Shown: in pieces, positions 34,925-43,798 of the stretch
Position numbering within the stretch: position 1 is the first letter of the stretch
Layout of the letters: the number at the start of each line of letters is the position of its first letter
Assembly (NCBI GenBank): GCA_963810555.1
Contig: CAWENX010000012.1
Coordinates: forward strand, 20,943-84,942
Source: G963677325 sp963810555
Lineage (GTDB): Bacteria; Bacteroidota; Bacteroidia; Bacteroidales; Prolixibacteraceae
Direction of reading: 5' to 3'
DNA length: 64,000 bases
Translations under genes and position numbers: made by a program
The notes under the pieces: generated by a model
Databases searched by the model: none
What the model was told of the DNA's origin: nothing
The model's input: the letters and a program-made list of their open reading frames with translations, nothing else

Positions 34925-35485
34925 ATGAAACGAACTTTTATAGGATTAAAAATAGAGGTTAAGCCCACGTTAGCTAAATTATTTTCGGATCTGAAAAGGA
35001 ATCTTAATTCGGAAAACCTCAGGTGGACAGATCCGAATAATTTACATCTGACCCTTCGTTTTCTCGGAACTACGGAAGATTCCCAACTCATGAATCTTTA
35101 CAGGGAACTCGATCAGTTAATACCCCGATATGGGCATTTTACATTGGGAATCAATGGCCTTGGTTTATTCGGAAAAAGTTCAGCTCCTAAAATATTATGG
35201 GCGGGAATTACCATGCCTGAAAGTGCTTATAATTTAGTCGGCGATATTGAGGAATTGGTGTGCAGGGAAGGATTTGAACCTGAAAAAAGGCCTTATTCGC
35301 CTCATCTCACCTTATGCCGGATAAAATCTATAATGAATCCTTCCCGCTTGAATGACCTGGTCAGTCATTATAAAGATACTCATTTCATCACCCAGGAAAT
35401 AAGTGAGATCATACTCTTTGAGAGTGTTTTGAAGAGTTTTGGTGCTGTGTACGTTCCATTGAGAACTTTCGGCCTTAATGGTTAA
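34925..35485 (+). CDS. thpR: RNA 2',3'-cyclic phosphodiesterase
   Basis: 186 residues of the 2H phosphoesterase superfamily. The two catalytic HxTx motifs are HLTLRFLG (about residues 41-48) and HLTLCRIK (about 128-135), at the expected distance. Flanking elements FIGLKIEV, LRWTDPNNLHLTLRFLG and FEPEKRPYSPHLTL match the ThpR/LigT family. It hydrolyses 2',3'-cyclic phosphate ends of RNA. No operon partner is evident: the preceding region is a repeat array and the next gene is on the opposite strand. Confidence 0.9.
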   Translation: MKRTFIGLKIEVKPTLAKLFSDLKRNLNSENLRWTDPNNLHLTLRFLGTTEDSQLMNLYRELDQLIPRYGHFTLGINGLGLFGKSSAPKILWAGITMPESAYNLVGDIEELVCREGFEPEKRPYSPHLTLCRIKSIMNPSRLNDLVSHYKDTHFITQEISEIILFESVLKSFGAVYVPLRTFGLNG

Positions 35486-35510
35486 CAGGAATAGACACAA
35501 CATTCTCGTT

Positions 35511-36413
35511 TCAGAAAGTCACAGAATGCAGTTCGAATTTTTCCTTGATCTTTTCAAGTAATTGGAATATTTCGATTTCATCATTTAAGCTGTAAAGAGG
35601 ATCGGATTTTTCTATTACAGTATTAACAAAACCTTGTATTTGATCCGGAAGAGTAAAAGAAGGCGACAATGCAGTTCCTTTTTCCGAATTTATTTCAGAT
35701 CTGTTCATAATAAAATCGAAGGTGCTTTTCTCTCCATTCCGGTAAATATATAATTTGTGAATCCTTTGATTTGCCTTATATAATATGGTCAGTGATGCTG
35801 TTGATCCGTTGGCGAAATTGATGTGGATGTTTAATATGTCAGGCTGCCTTGAAGGTGCCGTTCCGCAAAAAACATTAATCTTATGAACTTGTGTACCCTC
35901 AACCATGAGAATTAGCGACAGGTTATTTAGTAACACCTCTTTCAGATTGTCAGATTCAGATTGGACCGATTGCTTAATTTCAATATACGCGGGTCCGGAT
36001 AGCGGAAACCCTTTCGGGGTTGATAATCCCCGAAAGGGTTTCTGAATCTCAGGCTGAGAAAGAAAGTTGTTTTGAATCTGAATATATGTGTTGCCTTCTT
36101 TAGCTAAAAGAATAAGTTCTTTACGTTCTTCTGTATTTAGTTCGAATTTATCCGTAAGAAACAGATGGCAGCCATTCCTGATGGCTAAAGAGAGGTACTC
36201 AAAAGTGCAGAATTTGGGGTCAAGGATTACTAAAGCGTCACAAATCATCGGGATTATCTCCGGCGAAGAAAAGATCAGGACCTGATTTAATTGCCGGGAA
36301 GTTTTATTATTGCTGGAATATATGCCATTCCACTCAACCTCATCTATTTTATTTAACGAGTCGAAAAACAGTTTCTCTGTTTCTTCCGAAAGGATGAGTG
36401 CTGCGCCTAACAT
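35511..36413 (-). CDS. Unknown protein, possibly a degenerate Gfo/Idh/MocA relative
   Basis: 300 residues without a signal peptide. The order VLIFSSPEIIPMICDALVIL, LSLAIRNGCHLFLTDKFELN, EERKELILLAKEGNTYIQIQ and later NLSLILMVEGTQVHKINVFC, then NGSTASLTILYKANQRIHKL, recalls the second half of Gfo/Idh/MocA oxidoreductases. The usual N-terminal GxGxxG nucleotide motif is missing, so an enzyme role is doubtful. A perfect inverted repeat (36005-36042) lies in the middle of the gene and codes for KPFRGLSTPKGF. Its neighbours give no hint of function. Confidence 0.5.
   Translation of the reverse strand: MLGAALILSEETEKLFFDSLNKIDEVEWNGIYSSNNKTSRQLNQVLIFSSPEIIPMICDALVILDPKFCTFEYLSLAIRNGCHLFLTDKFELNTEERKELILLAKEGNTYIQIQNNFLSQPEIQKPFRGLSTPKGFPLSGPAYIEIKQSVQSESDNLKEVLLNNLSLILMVEGTQVHKINVFCGTAPSRQPDILNIHINFANGSTASLTILYKANQRIHKLYIYRNGEKSTFDFIMNRSEINSEKGTALSPSFTLPDQIQGFVNTVIEKSDPLYSLNDEIEIFQLLEKIKEKFELHSVTF
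36005..36042. repeat. Perfect palindrome inside a coding sequence
   Basis: The arms GAAACCCTTTCGGGG and CCCCGAAAGGGTTTC (15 bp each) flank the 8-base loop TTGATAAT. It is in frame within the unknown gene at 35511-36413 and adds about 12 codons. The core CCCTTTCGGGG resembles intergenic palindromic repeats of Bacteroidota. Confidence 0.85.
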
Positions 36414-36494
36414 GGTGAAACAAAATTAGGTCAATAAAGTAAAATTAAGTGTTGTATAGTTTGAGTTTAAAGGTTTTTTATCAACTATCGTATG

Positions 36495-36524
36495 TTGACA
36501 AAGCCGTATTTATTGATAATTTTG
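36495..36524 (+). promoter_or_regulatory. Bacteroidota-type promoter for pcm
   Basis: TTG at 36495-36497, 19 bp, then TAATTTTG at 36517-36524: this is the TTTG-N19-21-TAnnTTTG layout. Transcription would start near 36531, giving a leader of roughly 105 bp. Confidence 0.55.
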
Positions 36525-36638
36525 TAACTTAAGAATTACATGAATTGTTAAACGAATTTCACGGGGGAGGCTTTAGTCTGTCGTCTGGTGAAATGAACGA
36601 TGAATGCATAGTAAAACTCATAATTCATAATTCATATT

Positions 36639-37286
36639 GTGTTTGAGGATACATTTCAGCATCAGGGGATGCGGAGAAGATTAGTAGAAGAATTGGAGAG
36701 AAAAGGAATAACCGATGAATCTGTACTTAATGCTATTGGCACTGTGCCACGCCATCTTTTTATGGATAACAGCTTTGTTCAATTCGCTTATGCTGATAAG
36801 GCCTTCCCGATTGCGGCTGGTCAGACAATTTCACAACCATATACTGTAGCTTTTCAAACACAGGCGCTTAACATTAAAAAATTTGACAAAGTGTTGGAGG
36901 TCGGTACAGGTTCAGGATATCAGGCAGCTGTCCTGTGTCAAATGGGAGCCAATGTATATACAATCGAAAGGCAAAAGAAATTATATGAATTTGCCAGCAA
37001 ACTTTTACCGTCCATTGGCTATCACCCTCAATTCTTTTATGGCGACGGTTATTTGGGACTTCCAACATACGGCCCTTTTGACAAAATAATTGTTACAGCA
37101 GGAACTGACACTGTTCCTGAACCTTTAAAACAGCAATTAAAAGTCGGAGGGAGAATGGTAATCCCGGTTGGCAAAAGGAACAGACAGGTTATGAAAATTA
37201 TAACCCGCATTAGTGAGACTGATTTTATTGAGGAAGACCGTGGCGGATTTGTTTTTGTTCCCCTTATCAAAGGAATCTCTAATTAA
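36639..37286 (+). CDS. pcm: Protein-L-isoaspartate O-methyltransferase
   Basis: 215 residues, a class I SAM methyltransferase. Marks: HQGMRRRLVEELERKGI, the isoaspartate motif AYADKAFPIAAGQTISQPY, the SAM-binding loop VLEVGTGSGYQAAVL, and FDKIIVTAGTDTVPEPLKQQ. It repairs damaged aspartyl residues in proteins. GTG 36639 was chosen for alignment with the family N-terminus; the next Met is at residue 11. It is followed at 10 bp by an MBL-fold hydrolase and then gcvP, probably as one transcript. Confidence 0.92.
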   Translation: MFEDTFQHQGMRRRLVEELERKGITDESVLNAIGTVPRHLFMDNSFVQFAYADKAFPIAAGQTISQPYTVAFQTQALNIKKFDKVLEVGTGSGYQAAVLCQMGANVYTIERQKKLYEFASKLLPSIGYHPQFFYGDGYLGLPTYGPFDKIIVTAGTDTVPEPLKQQLKVGGRMVIPVGKRNRQVMKIITRISETDFIEEDRGGFVFVPLIKGISN

Positions 37287-37296
37287 TTAATTGAAC

Positions 37297-37941
37297 ATGC
37301 TGAATATCAAGAAATTTGTGTTTAATCCTGTTCAGGTGAATGCATTTATTCTTTGGGATGAAACGCTTGAATGTGTTTTAATCGATCCGTCTTGTTATTA
37401 CCCGGAAGAGGAGGATGAATTGAAACATTTTATTGAAGGCTCTAAATTAAAACCTGTCAGGTTACTTAATACTCATGGACATTTCGACCATTTGATGGGT
37501 AACCGGTTTGTTGAAGAAAACTGGCATTTGAAATGCGAAATTCATAAGGAGGATGATTATTTGGTTCAGAGGTCAGCTAATCAGGCTTTAAATTTTGGAA
37601 TAGACATGCTTCAGCCACCCTCTGCCGGACATTTTCTTAAGGACGGAGAGACTATTTCGTTTGGTAATTCTGAATTTAAAGTGATACACGTTCCCGGACA
37701 TTCTCCTGGAGGGGTGGCATTCTATTCTGAAAAAGACGGTTTATTGATAACAGGGGATATCCTGTTTTACAGATCCATTGGCAGAACAGATCTTCCAATG
37801 GGTAATTATGACCTTCTTATCTCAGGTATTAAAAATAAATTATTAGTACTGGATGATGATGTTAAGGTTTATTGTGGTCATGGTCCTGAGACGACTATTG
37901 GCAATGAAAAAAGATATAATTCATTCCTGACTTTAAAATAA
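37297..37941 (+). CDS. MBL-fold metallo-hydrolase (glyoxalase II-like)
   Basis: 214 residues. Metal ligands: THGHFDHLMG (HxHxDH), VPGHSPGGVAF, LITGDILFYRSIGRTDLPMG and CGHGPETTIG. This layout is typical of YcbL/hydroxyacylglutathione-hydrolase-like enzymes, which bind two metal ions. Substrate is unknown. ATG 37297 is preferred over an in-frame TTG at 37291. It lies between pcm and gcvP. Confidence 0.88.
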   Translation: MLNIKKFVFNPVQVNAFILWDETLECVLIDPSCYYPEEEDELKHFIEGSKLKPVRLLNTHGHFDHLMGNRFVEENWHLKCEIHKEDDYLVQRSANQALNFGIDMLQPPSAGHFLKDGETISFGNSEFKVIHVPGHSPGGVAFYSEKDGLLITGDILFYRSIGRTDLPMGNYDLLISGIKNKLLVLDDDVKVYCGHGPETTIGNEKRYNSFLTLK

Positions 37942-37968
37942 TGAATCGCTTTTTATTAAAAACCTATT

Positions 37969-40838
37969 ATGGCAACAGATAAATTTGTGAACCGACACAT
38001 TGGCCCCAGGGAAAAGGAAATAAGGGAGATGCTCGATGTGATAGGTGTCAGATCCCTGGATGAACTTATCGATCAAACCATACCTTCAAATATACGTTCT
38101 GAAAGACCGTTAAATCTGGCTAACGGTCTTACGGAAAGGGAGTACTATCGTAAAATACTGAAACTTGCCAAGAAGAATAAGGTATTCAATACCTATATCG
38201 GCATGGGCTGGTACGATACAATTACTCCGGCAGTAATCCTTCGGAATGTTCTTGAAAATCCCGTATGGTATACGTCTTATACTCCTTATCAGGCTGAAAT
38301 TTCTCAAGGCAGGCTTGAGGCTTTATTGAATTTCCAGACAATGGTTTGTGAGATGGCAGGAATGGAACTTGCCAATGCATCATTACTGGATGAGGCAACT
38401 GCCGCTGCTGAGGCGATGCACATGATGTTGAACTTAAGATCAAGGGCACAGGAGAAAGGAGGAGCCAATGTTTGTTTTGTAGATGAAATGATTTGGCCAC
38501 AGACGCTTGATGTTCTGATTACCCGCGCTGAACCGCTTGGCATTGAATTAAAGATTGGGAATTTTAAAGAAGCCGTGCCTGCAGATAACTGGTTTGGTGC
38601 CGTTATTCAGTATCCTGATTCAGATGGTGAAATTGAGGATTACCGTGATTTCACTTCTGCTCTTCAGGCGAAAGGTTGTAAAGTAGCTGTGGCAACTGAT
38701 TTACTTGCTCTTGCATTGCTTACACCTCCGGGTGAATGGGGAGCCGATATTGTCTTTGGTTCAGCACAACGTTTTGGAGTGGCTATGGGTTACGGGGGCC
38801 CTTCGGCAGCTTTCTTTGCTTCGCGTGATGCCTATAAAAGAGATATGCCTGGAAGGATAATAGGTGTTTCCAAAGACTTTTATGGTAAAACCGCCCTGAG
38901 GATGGCATTACAAACAAGGGAACAACATATTAAAAGAGAGAAAGCGACCTCCAATATCTGTACTGCACAGGCTTTGCTTGCTACAATGGCCGGGATGTAT
39001 GCCGTCTGGCATGGACCCGAGGGAATCAGGGCTATTGCTGATCGGGTACACAGTATTGCTGTTCTTCTTTCAGATGAAATAACCAAATTGGGATACACAC
39101 AGGAAAACAAAAACTATTTCGATACGATTCGCATTGCCCTGCCGCGTCACGTCAAAAGAGAAGATATTGAATGGCTTTCACTTGACCTGGAAATGAATTT
39201 CCGTTATTTCGATAACGGACAGGTGGGTCTCAGCATTGATGAAACCACCAATCTTGAAGATATCAACTGGATTTGTGAAGTATTTGCCAAAGCTGCCAAT
39301 AAGCCCATTCCTCATATCAATTCCATCCCTGAAAATCTTAAAGTCGATGAAAAATTTCTAAGAAAGTCAAAATATCTCAAACAGCAGGTCTTCAGTAAAT
39401 ACCGTTCCGAGACTGAAATGGCAAGATATATAAAAAGGCTTGAGAAAAAGGATATTTCACTTGTGCATTCAATGATTTCACTGGGATCCTGCACCATGAA
39501 ACTGAATGCAGCAACTGAAATGCTTCCGTTAAGCTGGATCGAATTTAACGGCATTCATCCGTTTGTTCCCAAAAATCAGGCCATGGGTTATCATGAAATG
39601 ATGGAATCATTGCGGCGTGACCTTGCTGAAATAACCGGTTTTGCAGATGTTTCTCTTCAGCCTAATTCAGGAGCGGCAGGTGAATATGCCGGTTTGATGG
39701 TGATTCGTGAATACCATAAAAGCCGCGGACAGGATCAGAGGAATATCGCATTGATTCCTTCTTCTGCTCATGGCACTAATCCTGCGAGCGCTGTAATGGC
39801 CGGTATGAAAGTTGTCGTGGTTCCCTGTGATGAGAAAGGTAATATTGATGTTGAAGCTTTGAGAGCTAAAGCGATAGAATATCAGAATGAGCTTTCCTGT
39901 TTTATGGTGACTTACCCTTCAACTCATGGAGTATTTGAGTCTTCAATTACCGAAATGTGCGAAATAATCCATCAAATGGAGGACTGGTTTACATGGACGG
40001 GGCAAATATGAATGCACAGGTTGGGCTTACAAATCCGGCTATAATCGGAGCAGATGTTTGTCACCTGAATCTTCATAAAACTTTTGCGATTCCTCATGGG
40101 GGAGGAGGCCCCGGAGTAGGTCCGATTGCGGTTGCAAAACATCTGGTTGAATATTTGCCTGCCCATCCTGTTATGAATAATGGTCATGTAGGCATACATG
40201 CTGTTTCATCTGCTCCCTGGGGAAGCGCTTCTGTTTTACCGATAACTTATGGTTATATTAAAATGCTTGGAGCAGACGGACTTGCCGAAGCCTCAAAAAT
40301 CGCAATTCTCAATGCGAATTATATTGCCTCCCGGCTGAAAGATAATTATGGAATTGTTTATACAGGGGAGAACGGCAGGGTAGGTCATGAATTGATTCTG
40401 GAGGCCCGTCATTTTAAAAATTCTTCAGGAATTACAGAATCTGATATTGCAAAACGTTTGATGGATTATGGATTTCATGCCCCCACTCTTTCATTTCCTG
40501 TTCATGGAACCTTGATGATTGAACCGACAGAAAGCGAGTCCAAAGAGGAACTTGACCGCTTTGTTGAAGCCATGAATTCAATTTATGAAGAAATAAAAGA
40601 GATTGAGACAGGTAAAGCTGACAAGGAAGACAATGTGCTGAAAAATGCCCCGCATACAGCCGAGGTGTTGACTGCCAATGAATGGACGCATCCCTATTCA
40701 AGGGAAAAAGCTGCATATCCGTTGAAATGGCTTCGTGAAAATAAATTCTGGGTTCCGGTCAGCAGGGTCGATGATGCATATGGTGACCGTAATCTCTTTT
40801 GCACCTGTGAACCTCTTGAAAGTTATCAGGAAGATTGA
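37969..40838 (+). CDS. gcvP: Glycine dehydrogenase (decarboxylating), full-length fused form, one frameshift
   Basis: A P-protein of the glycine cleavage system: PLP-dependent decarboxylation of glycine with transfer of the aminomethyl group to GcvH lipoate. The N-terminal half has FVNRHIGPREKEIREMLDVI, YTPYQAEISQGRLEALLNFQ and GGPSAAFFASRD. The C-terminal half has MISLGSCTMKLNAATEMLPL and the PLP-lysine segment CHLNLHKTFAIPHGGGGPG. One base is missing at about 39976: CAT CAA AAT GGA GGA is read as CATCAAATGGAGGA, so an A run is one short. With that base restored the gene is 956 residues, the normal length. A sequencing error is the simplest explanation. Confidence 0.93.
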
Positions 40839-40925
40839 TGATAAAGAAATGAAATCTGTGAAAATTTGTGTAATCTGTTGTGAATTAATAATATGTAATT
40901 CCTAATTCCTAATTCGTAATTAAAA

Positions 40926-41744
40926 ATGCTCCTCTTTCCTAACGCCAAAATCAATATCGGTCTGAATATAATCCGAAAGAGAAGTGATGGATTTCATGAT
41001 ATTGAAACACTCTTTTGTCCGGTAGGGTTGAAAGATGGCCTTGAATTTATAGAAAACAAATCGGGGAAGGTGAATTTCACTTCAAGCGGATTATCACTTG
41101 ACATAGAACCATCAAATAATATGGTTGTAAAGGCTTACAGGTTGATGGCGGATCTTTTCCCTCTCCCGGGAATTGATATCCATTTGCATAAAGTTATCCC
41201 TTTTAATGCCGGTCTGGGAGGAGGCTCTTCGGATGCGGCTTTTATGCTTAAAGGCTTGAATGAATATTTTAATTTGAAGTTGTCAAATGAAGTATTAAGG
41301 GAGTTTGCTCTCAAGCTTGGAGCGGATTGTCCTTTTTTTATCGAAAATAATTTCAGCATTGCCAAAGGTATAGGGGAAGTGCTTGAAAATATTGAAACAG
41401 ATCTGAAAGGGTATCATTTATTGATTGTAACACCACCCTTTGGAGTCAGTACAAAAGAAGCCTACTCCTCTGTTGTGCCGGCAACACCTGAAAACTCCCT
41501 TGGAGATTCTGTCAGGATAAATCCCGAAAATTGGGGAGACTTAATTAAAAATGACTTTGAACCGGTAGTTTTTAAGAGATATCCTGAAATCGGCGCGATT
41601 AAAAAAAACCTGAAGGAACATGGCGCCATATATGCTTCGATGTCCGGCAGCGGTTCTTCAGTATTTGGATTGTTCAGATCTGATCCTGAATTAACAATTC
41701 ATAATTACCCCAAAGGATATTTTGTCTGGAAGGAATACTTATGA
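40926..41744 (+). CDS. ispE: 4-diphosphocytidyl-2-C-methyl-D-erythritol kinase
   Basis: 272 residues, a GHMP kinase. Marks: PNAKINIGLNIIRKRSDGFH at the start, the ATP loop PFNAGLGGGSSDAAFMLKGL, GADCPFFIENN, and the C-terminal YASMSGSGSSVFGLF. It phosphorylates CDP-ME in the MEP isoprenoid pathway. It follows gcvP by about 90 bp in the same direction, so cotranscription is possible. Length is normal. Confidence 0.95.
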   Translation: MLLFPNAKINIGLNIIRKRSDGFHDIETLFCPVGLKDGLEFIENKSGKVNFTSSGLSLDIEPSNNMVVKAYRLMADLFPLPGIDIHLHKVIPFNAGLGGGSSDAAFMLKGLNEYFNLKLSNEVLREFALKLGADCPFFIENNFSIAKGIGEVLENIETDLKGYHLLIVTPPFGVSTKEAYSSVVPATPENSLGDSVRINPENWGDLIKNDFEPVVFKRYPEIGAIKKNLKEHGAIYASMSGSGSSVFGLFRSDPELTIHNYPKGYFVWKEYL

Positions 41745-41911
41745 TCCGGGTATCCCCCGGGCATAAACTATTCATCTAAGTCCAAAATAAAATATAAACA
41801 ACTCCCTCAAAAAAATCCCCTTCATACCTCAGGAAGCCCAATTTTTATATCTGATCCCGGGAGAACTTAACCGTACCTCCCATGTACCATGACCGTATTA
41901 AGTCCATAATA

Positions 41912-41935
41912 TAAACACTATTCATACACTATCTA
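41912..41935. repeat. Left part of an 11-bp-phased array split by the IS element
   Basis: TAAACACTATT (41912) and CATACACTATC (41923) are two 11-bp units. The series continues on the far side of the IS at 43430, so the IS landed in the array. The last bases, TATCTA, are the target duplication. Confidence 0.8.
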
Positions 41936-43425
41936 GTCGAACGTGAAAAACCCCGTTTTTTCAAAATGTGTATTTCAGGTTCCATCCCTTGGCGAATAGG
42001 TGCCAGATTAACCGGGCAAAAATGGCCAATACTTCAGCTTTTAATCGCTGAAGCATTTTCCTTAGATTAAACCCTGCTGCGGCAAGCAGGGTATTGACCA
42101 AATCGCCTACTTCATCCATGAGATAATTACGGCCCATTCTATGGTCTTGTTTAAGGTGTCCTATCACCGGTTCTATGCCTGCCCTTGCCCTAAATCGTTT
42201 GCGCATTTTTTGTTTCTGATAGTTGTTCGCACAAGCCGGTAATTTTGATGGGATGATGATCTGAACCCCGTTTATGGTCTTCCTCCCTTTATAACCCCTG
42301 TCCACAATCCCGGCTTTCGGTCTGTGGCCAGTTATCCTTTCTGTTTGTTCTAACTGTGGCAAAAGAGTATCGCCATCATAAACATTGTCTGTAAAACCCA
42401 TTGCCCCAACAATGATCCCGGATTTACGTGTTCTGGCTATCGAACTTTTGTTGCCGAATTCATATTTCTTTGCCTCCTTCCCTTTGGCGATGCACTTCAC
42501 ATGAGGCTGATGCAAACTGTAAACCTTGTCGCTACTGCCTCTTTCCTGTGTCAATACCCTGTTGAAAATGGATAACTGTCCGGCATATTTTTCTTTCTGT
42601 TCCCTGTCCATCTTACGCTCAATGTCGCGAACAACCCTGCCGGTAATAACTCTTATCCTGCGGGCAGCGGCCAGCGCTTTTTTCCGGCGACGTGGATGGC
42701 TATGGAACCGCTGATCAATCATCAACTGTTTAAGTTCTCTTTGGTAGCTCTGCCTCAATTGTATCTTCTCTTTAATTGCTATCTTCCTACACTTCCCGAT
42801 GATCTTCTTTTGCAGTTTCACATCGGTAGGAAAGGTGATGTTCTTTTCCTGAACAGTGGTATCAATCAAAACCTCGTCTTCCTGGATTTCTTTACGCGGA
42901 AACAACTGGACAGACATCCTGAGCAAGAGCTCCGATCCCTTTTCTCCAATACGTTTACGAAACTTGATCAGTTCTGTCCGGTCAAAGGGCAGTTCATGCT
43001 GGAAATAAAATTCCCCACAGAAATATTGCCAGTAAGGGTTTTCAACCCAACGGTCCAATACGCTCTCATCACTTTCATTAAACATCCGTTTCAAAAGAAC
43101 TATACCTGCAATGGTACGAATTGGAACACAGGGCCTTCCATTGTCCTGGCAATAATAAATGCTTAACTCTCTCTCCAATTCTTCCCACTTAATCTTACCG
43201 GACAGAAGTACTAACTCATGGTTTTCTTTGATGAAATGTTTAAGCGGAACTTTAAACATTTCTAACTGAGGGTCGTTTTCTTTTTTTCCAATCATTTCTG
43301 CAAGGTTTTCCGCCAATTTACCGAAAATCCTGCAATTTATAAGGCATAAATCTCTAAACTTTTCAACATACAATTGTTGATAATCAAATATTTATACCTC
43401 AATAATCCTATTTCTCACGTTCGAC
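41936..43425 (-). mobile_element. Complete insertion sequence (IS5/IS1182-type)
   Basis: The ends GTCGAACGTGA (41936) and TCACGTTCGAC (ending 43425) are inverted. The flanks carry TATCTA on both sides (41930-41935 and 43426-43431); the duplication could be 4 bp (ATCT) or 6 bp depending on where the ends are drawn. The element is about 1490 bp with a single transposase gene. The intact ends, target duplication and open transposase suggest a recent insertion. Confidence 0.9.
41961..43373 (-). CDS. DDE transposase, IS5/IS1182-type
   Basis: 470 residues. The N-terminal DUF772 region contains GRPCVPIRTIAGIVLLKRMF and NPYWQYFCGEFYFQHELPFD. The catalytic triad is likely D in EVLIDTTVQEKNI, D in GIVDRGYKGRKT and E in RARAGIEPVIGHLKQDHRMG. 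A basic helical insertion (HPRRRKKALAAARRI) separates the first two. No frameshift is present, unlike several neighbours, and the gene covers nearly all of the IS. Confidence 0.92.
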   Translation of the reverse strand: MYVEKFRDLCLINCRIFGKLAENLAEMIGKKENDPQLEMFKVPLKHFIKENHELVLLSGKIKWEELERELSIYYCQDNGRPCVPIRTIAGIVLLKRMFNESDESVLDRWVENPYWQYFCGEFYFQHELPFDRTELIKFRKRIGEKGSELLLRMSVQLFPRKEIQEDEVLIDTTVQEKNITFPTDVKLQKKIIGKCRKIAIKEKIQLRQSYQRELKQLMIDQRFHSHPRRRKKALAAARRIRVITGRVVRDIERKMDREQKEKYAGQLSIFNRVLTQERGSSDKVYSLHQPHVKCIAKGKEAKKYEFGNKSSIARTRKSGIIVGAMGFTDNVYDGDTLLPQLEQTERITGHRPKAGIVDRGYKGRKTINGVQIIIPSKLPACANNYQKQKMRKRFRARAGIEPVIGHLKQDHRMGRNYLMDEVGDLVNTLLAAAGFNLRKMLQRLKAEVLAIFARLIWHLFAKGWNLKYTF

Positions 43426-43495
43426 TATCTAAACACTATTTCTCCACTAATTAGTGCAGAAAGTGAATTAGTGCAGAAATAGTGCAGAAGGTATT
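43426..43495. repeat. Right part of the split 11-bp-phased array (CACTA / TAGTG)
   Basis: TAAACACTATT (43430), TCTCCACTAAT (43441), TAGTGCAGAAA (43452), GTGAATTAGTG (43463), CAGAAATAGTG (43474) and CAGAAGGTATT (43485) follow at 11-bp steps. The first units carry CACTAAT-type sequence and the later ones its complement ATTAGTG. The interval 43496-43798 has no recognised gene. Confidence 0.8.
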
Positions 43496-43798
43496 GTCTT
43501 GGTATGGCCTTGGTGTGGCTTTGTATGGGGCAATGTAATTTGCCTCAGACGACAAATCGGACAAAAAGCCATCCATAAATTGTATGCAAAGAAAGGTTGG
43601 CATGCAATGTTCTGCGGGAATAAGTTGTGGATCATGACAGCAGCAACAGTCATTATGGATTAATGCAGAAAAACATCAATAAGATTTCGGACGAAACCTT
43701 CAATAAGCGAATTGTTCGGGTTGGAGGCTTATATCGAACTCTGGTTAATAAATTTCTTATAACAGTGACGAATAGGGATTCAGAAATGATCTTCCCAT

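Noticed and set aside
43468..43653. 61-codon reverse ORF after the IS
   Set aside because: No motif, unlikely composition, and it begins inside the repeat array.
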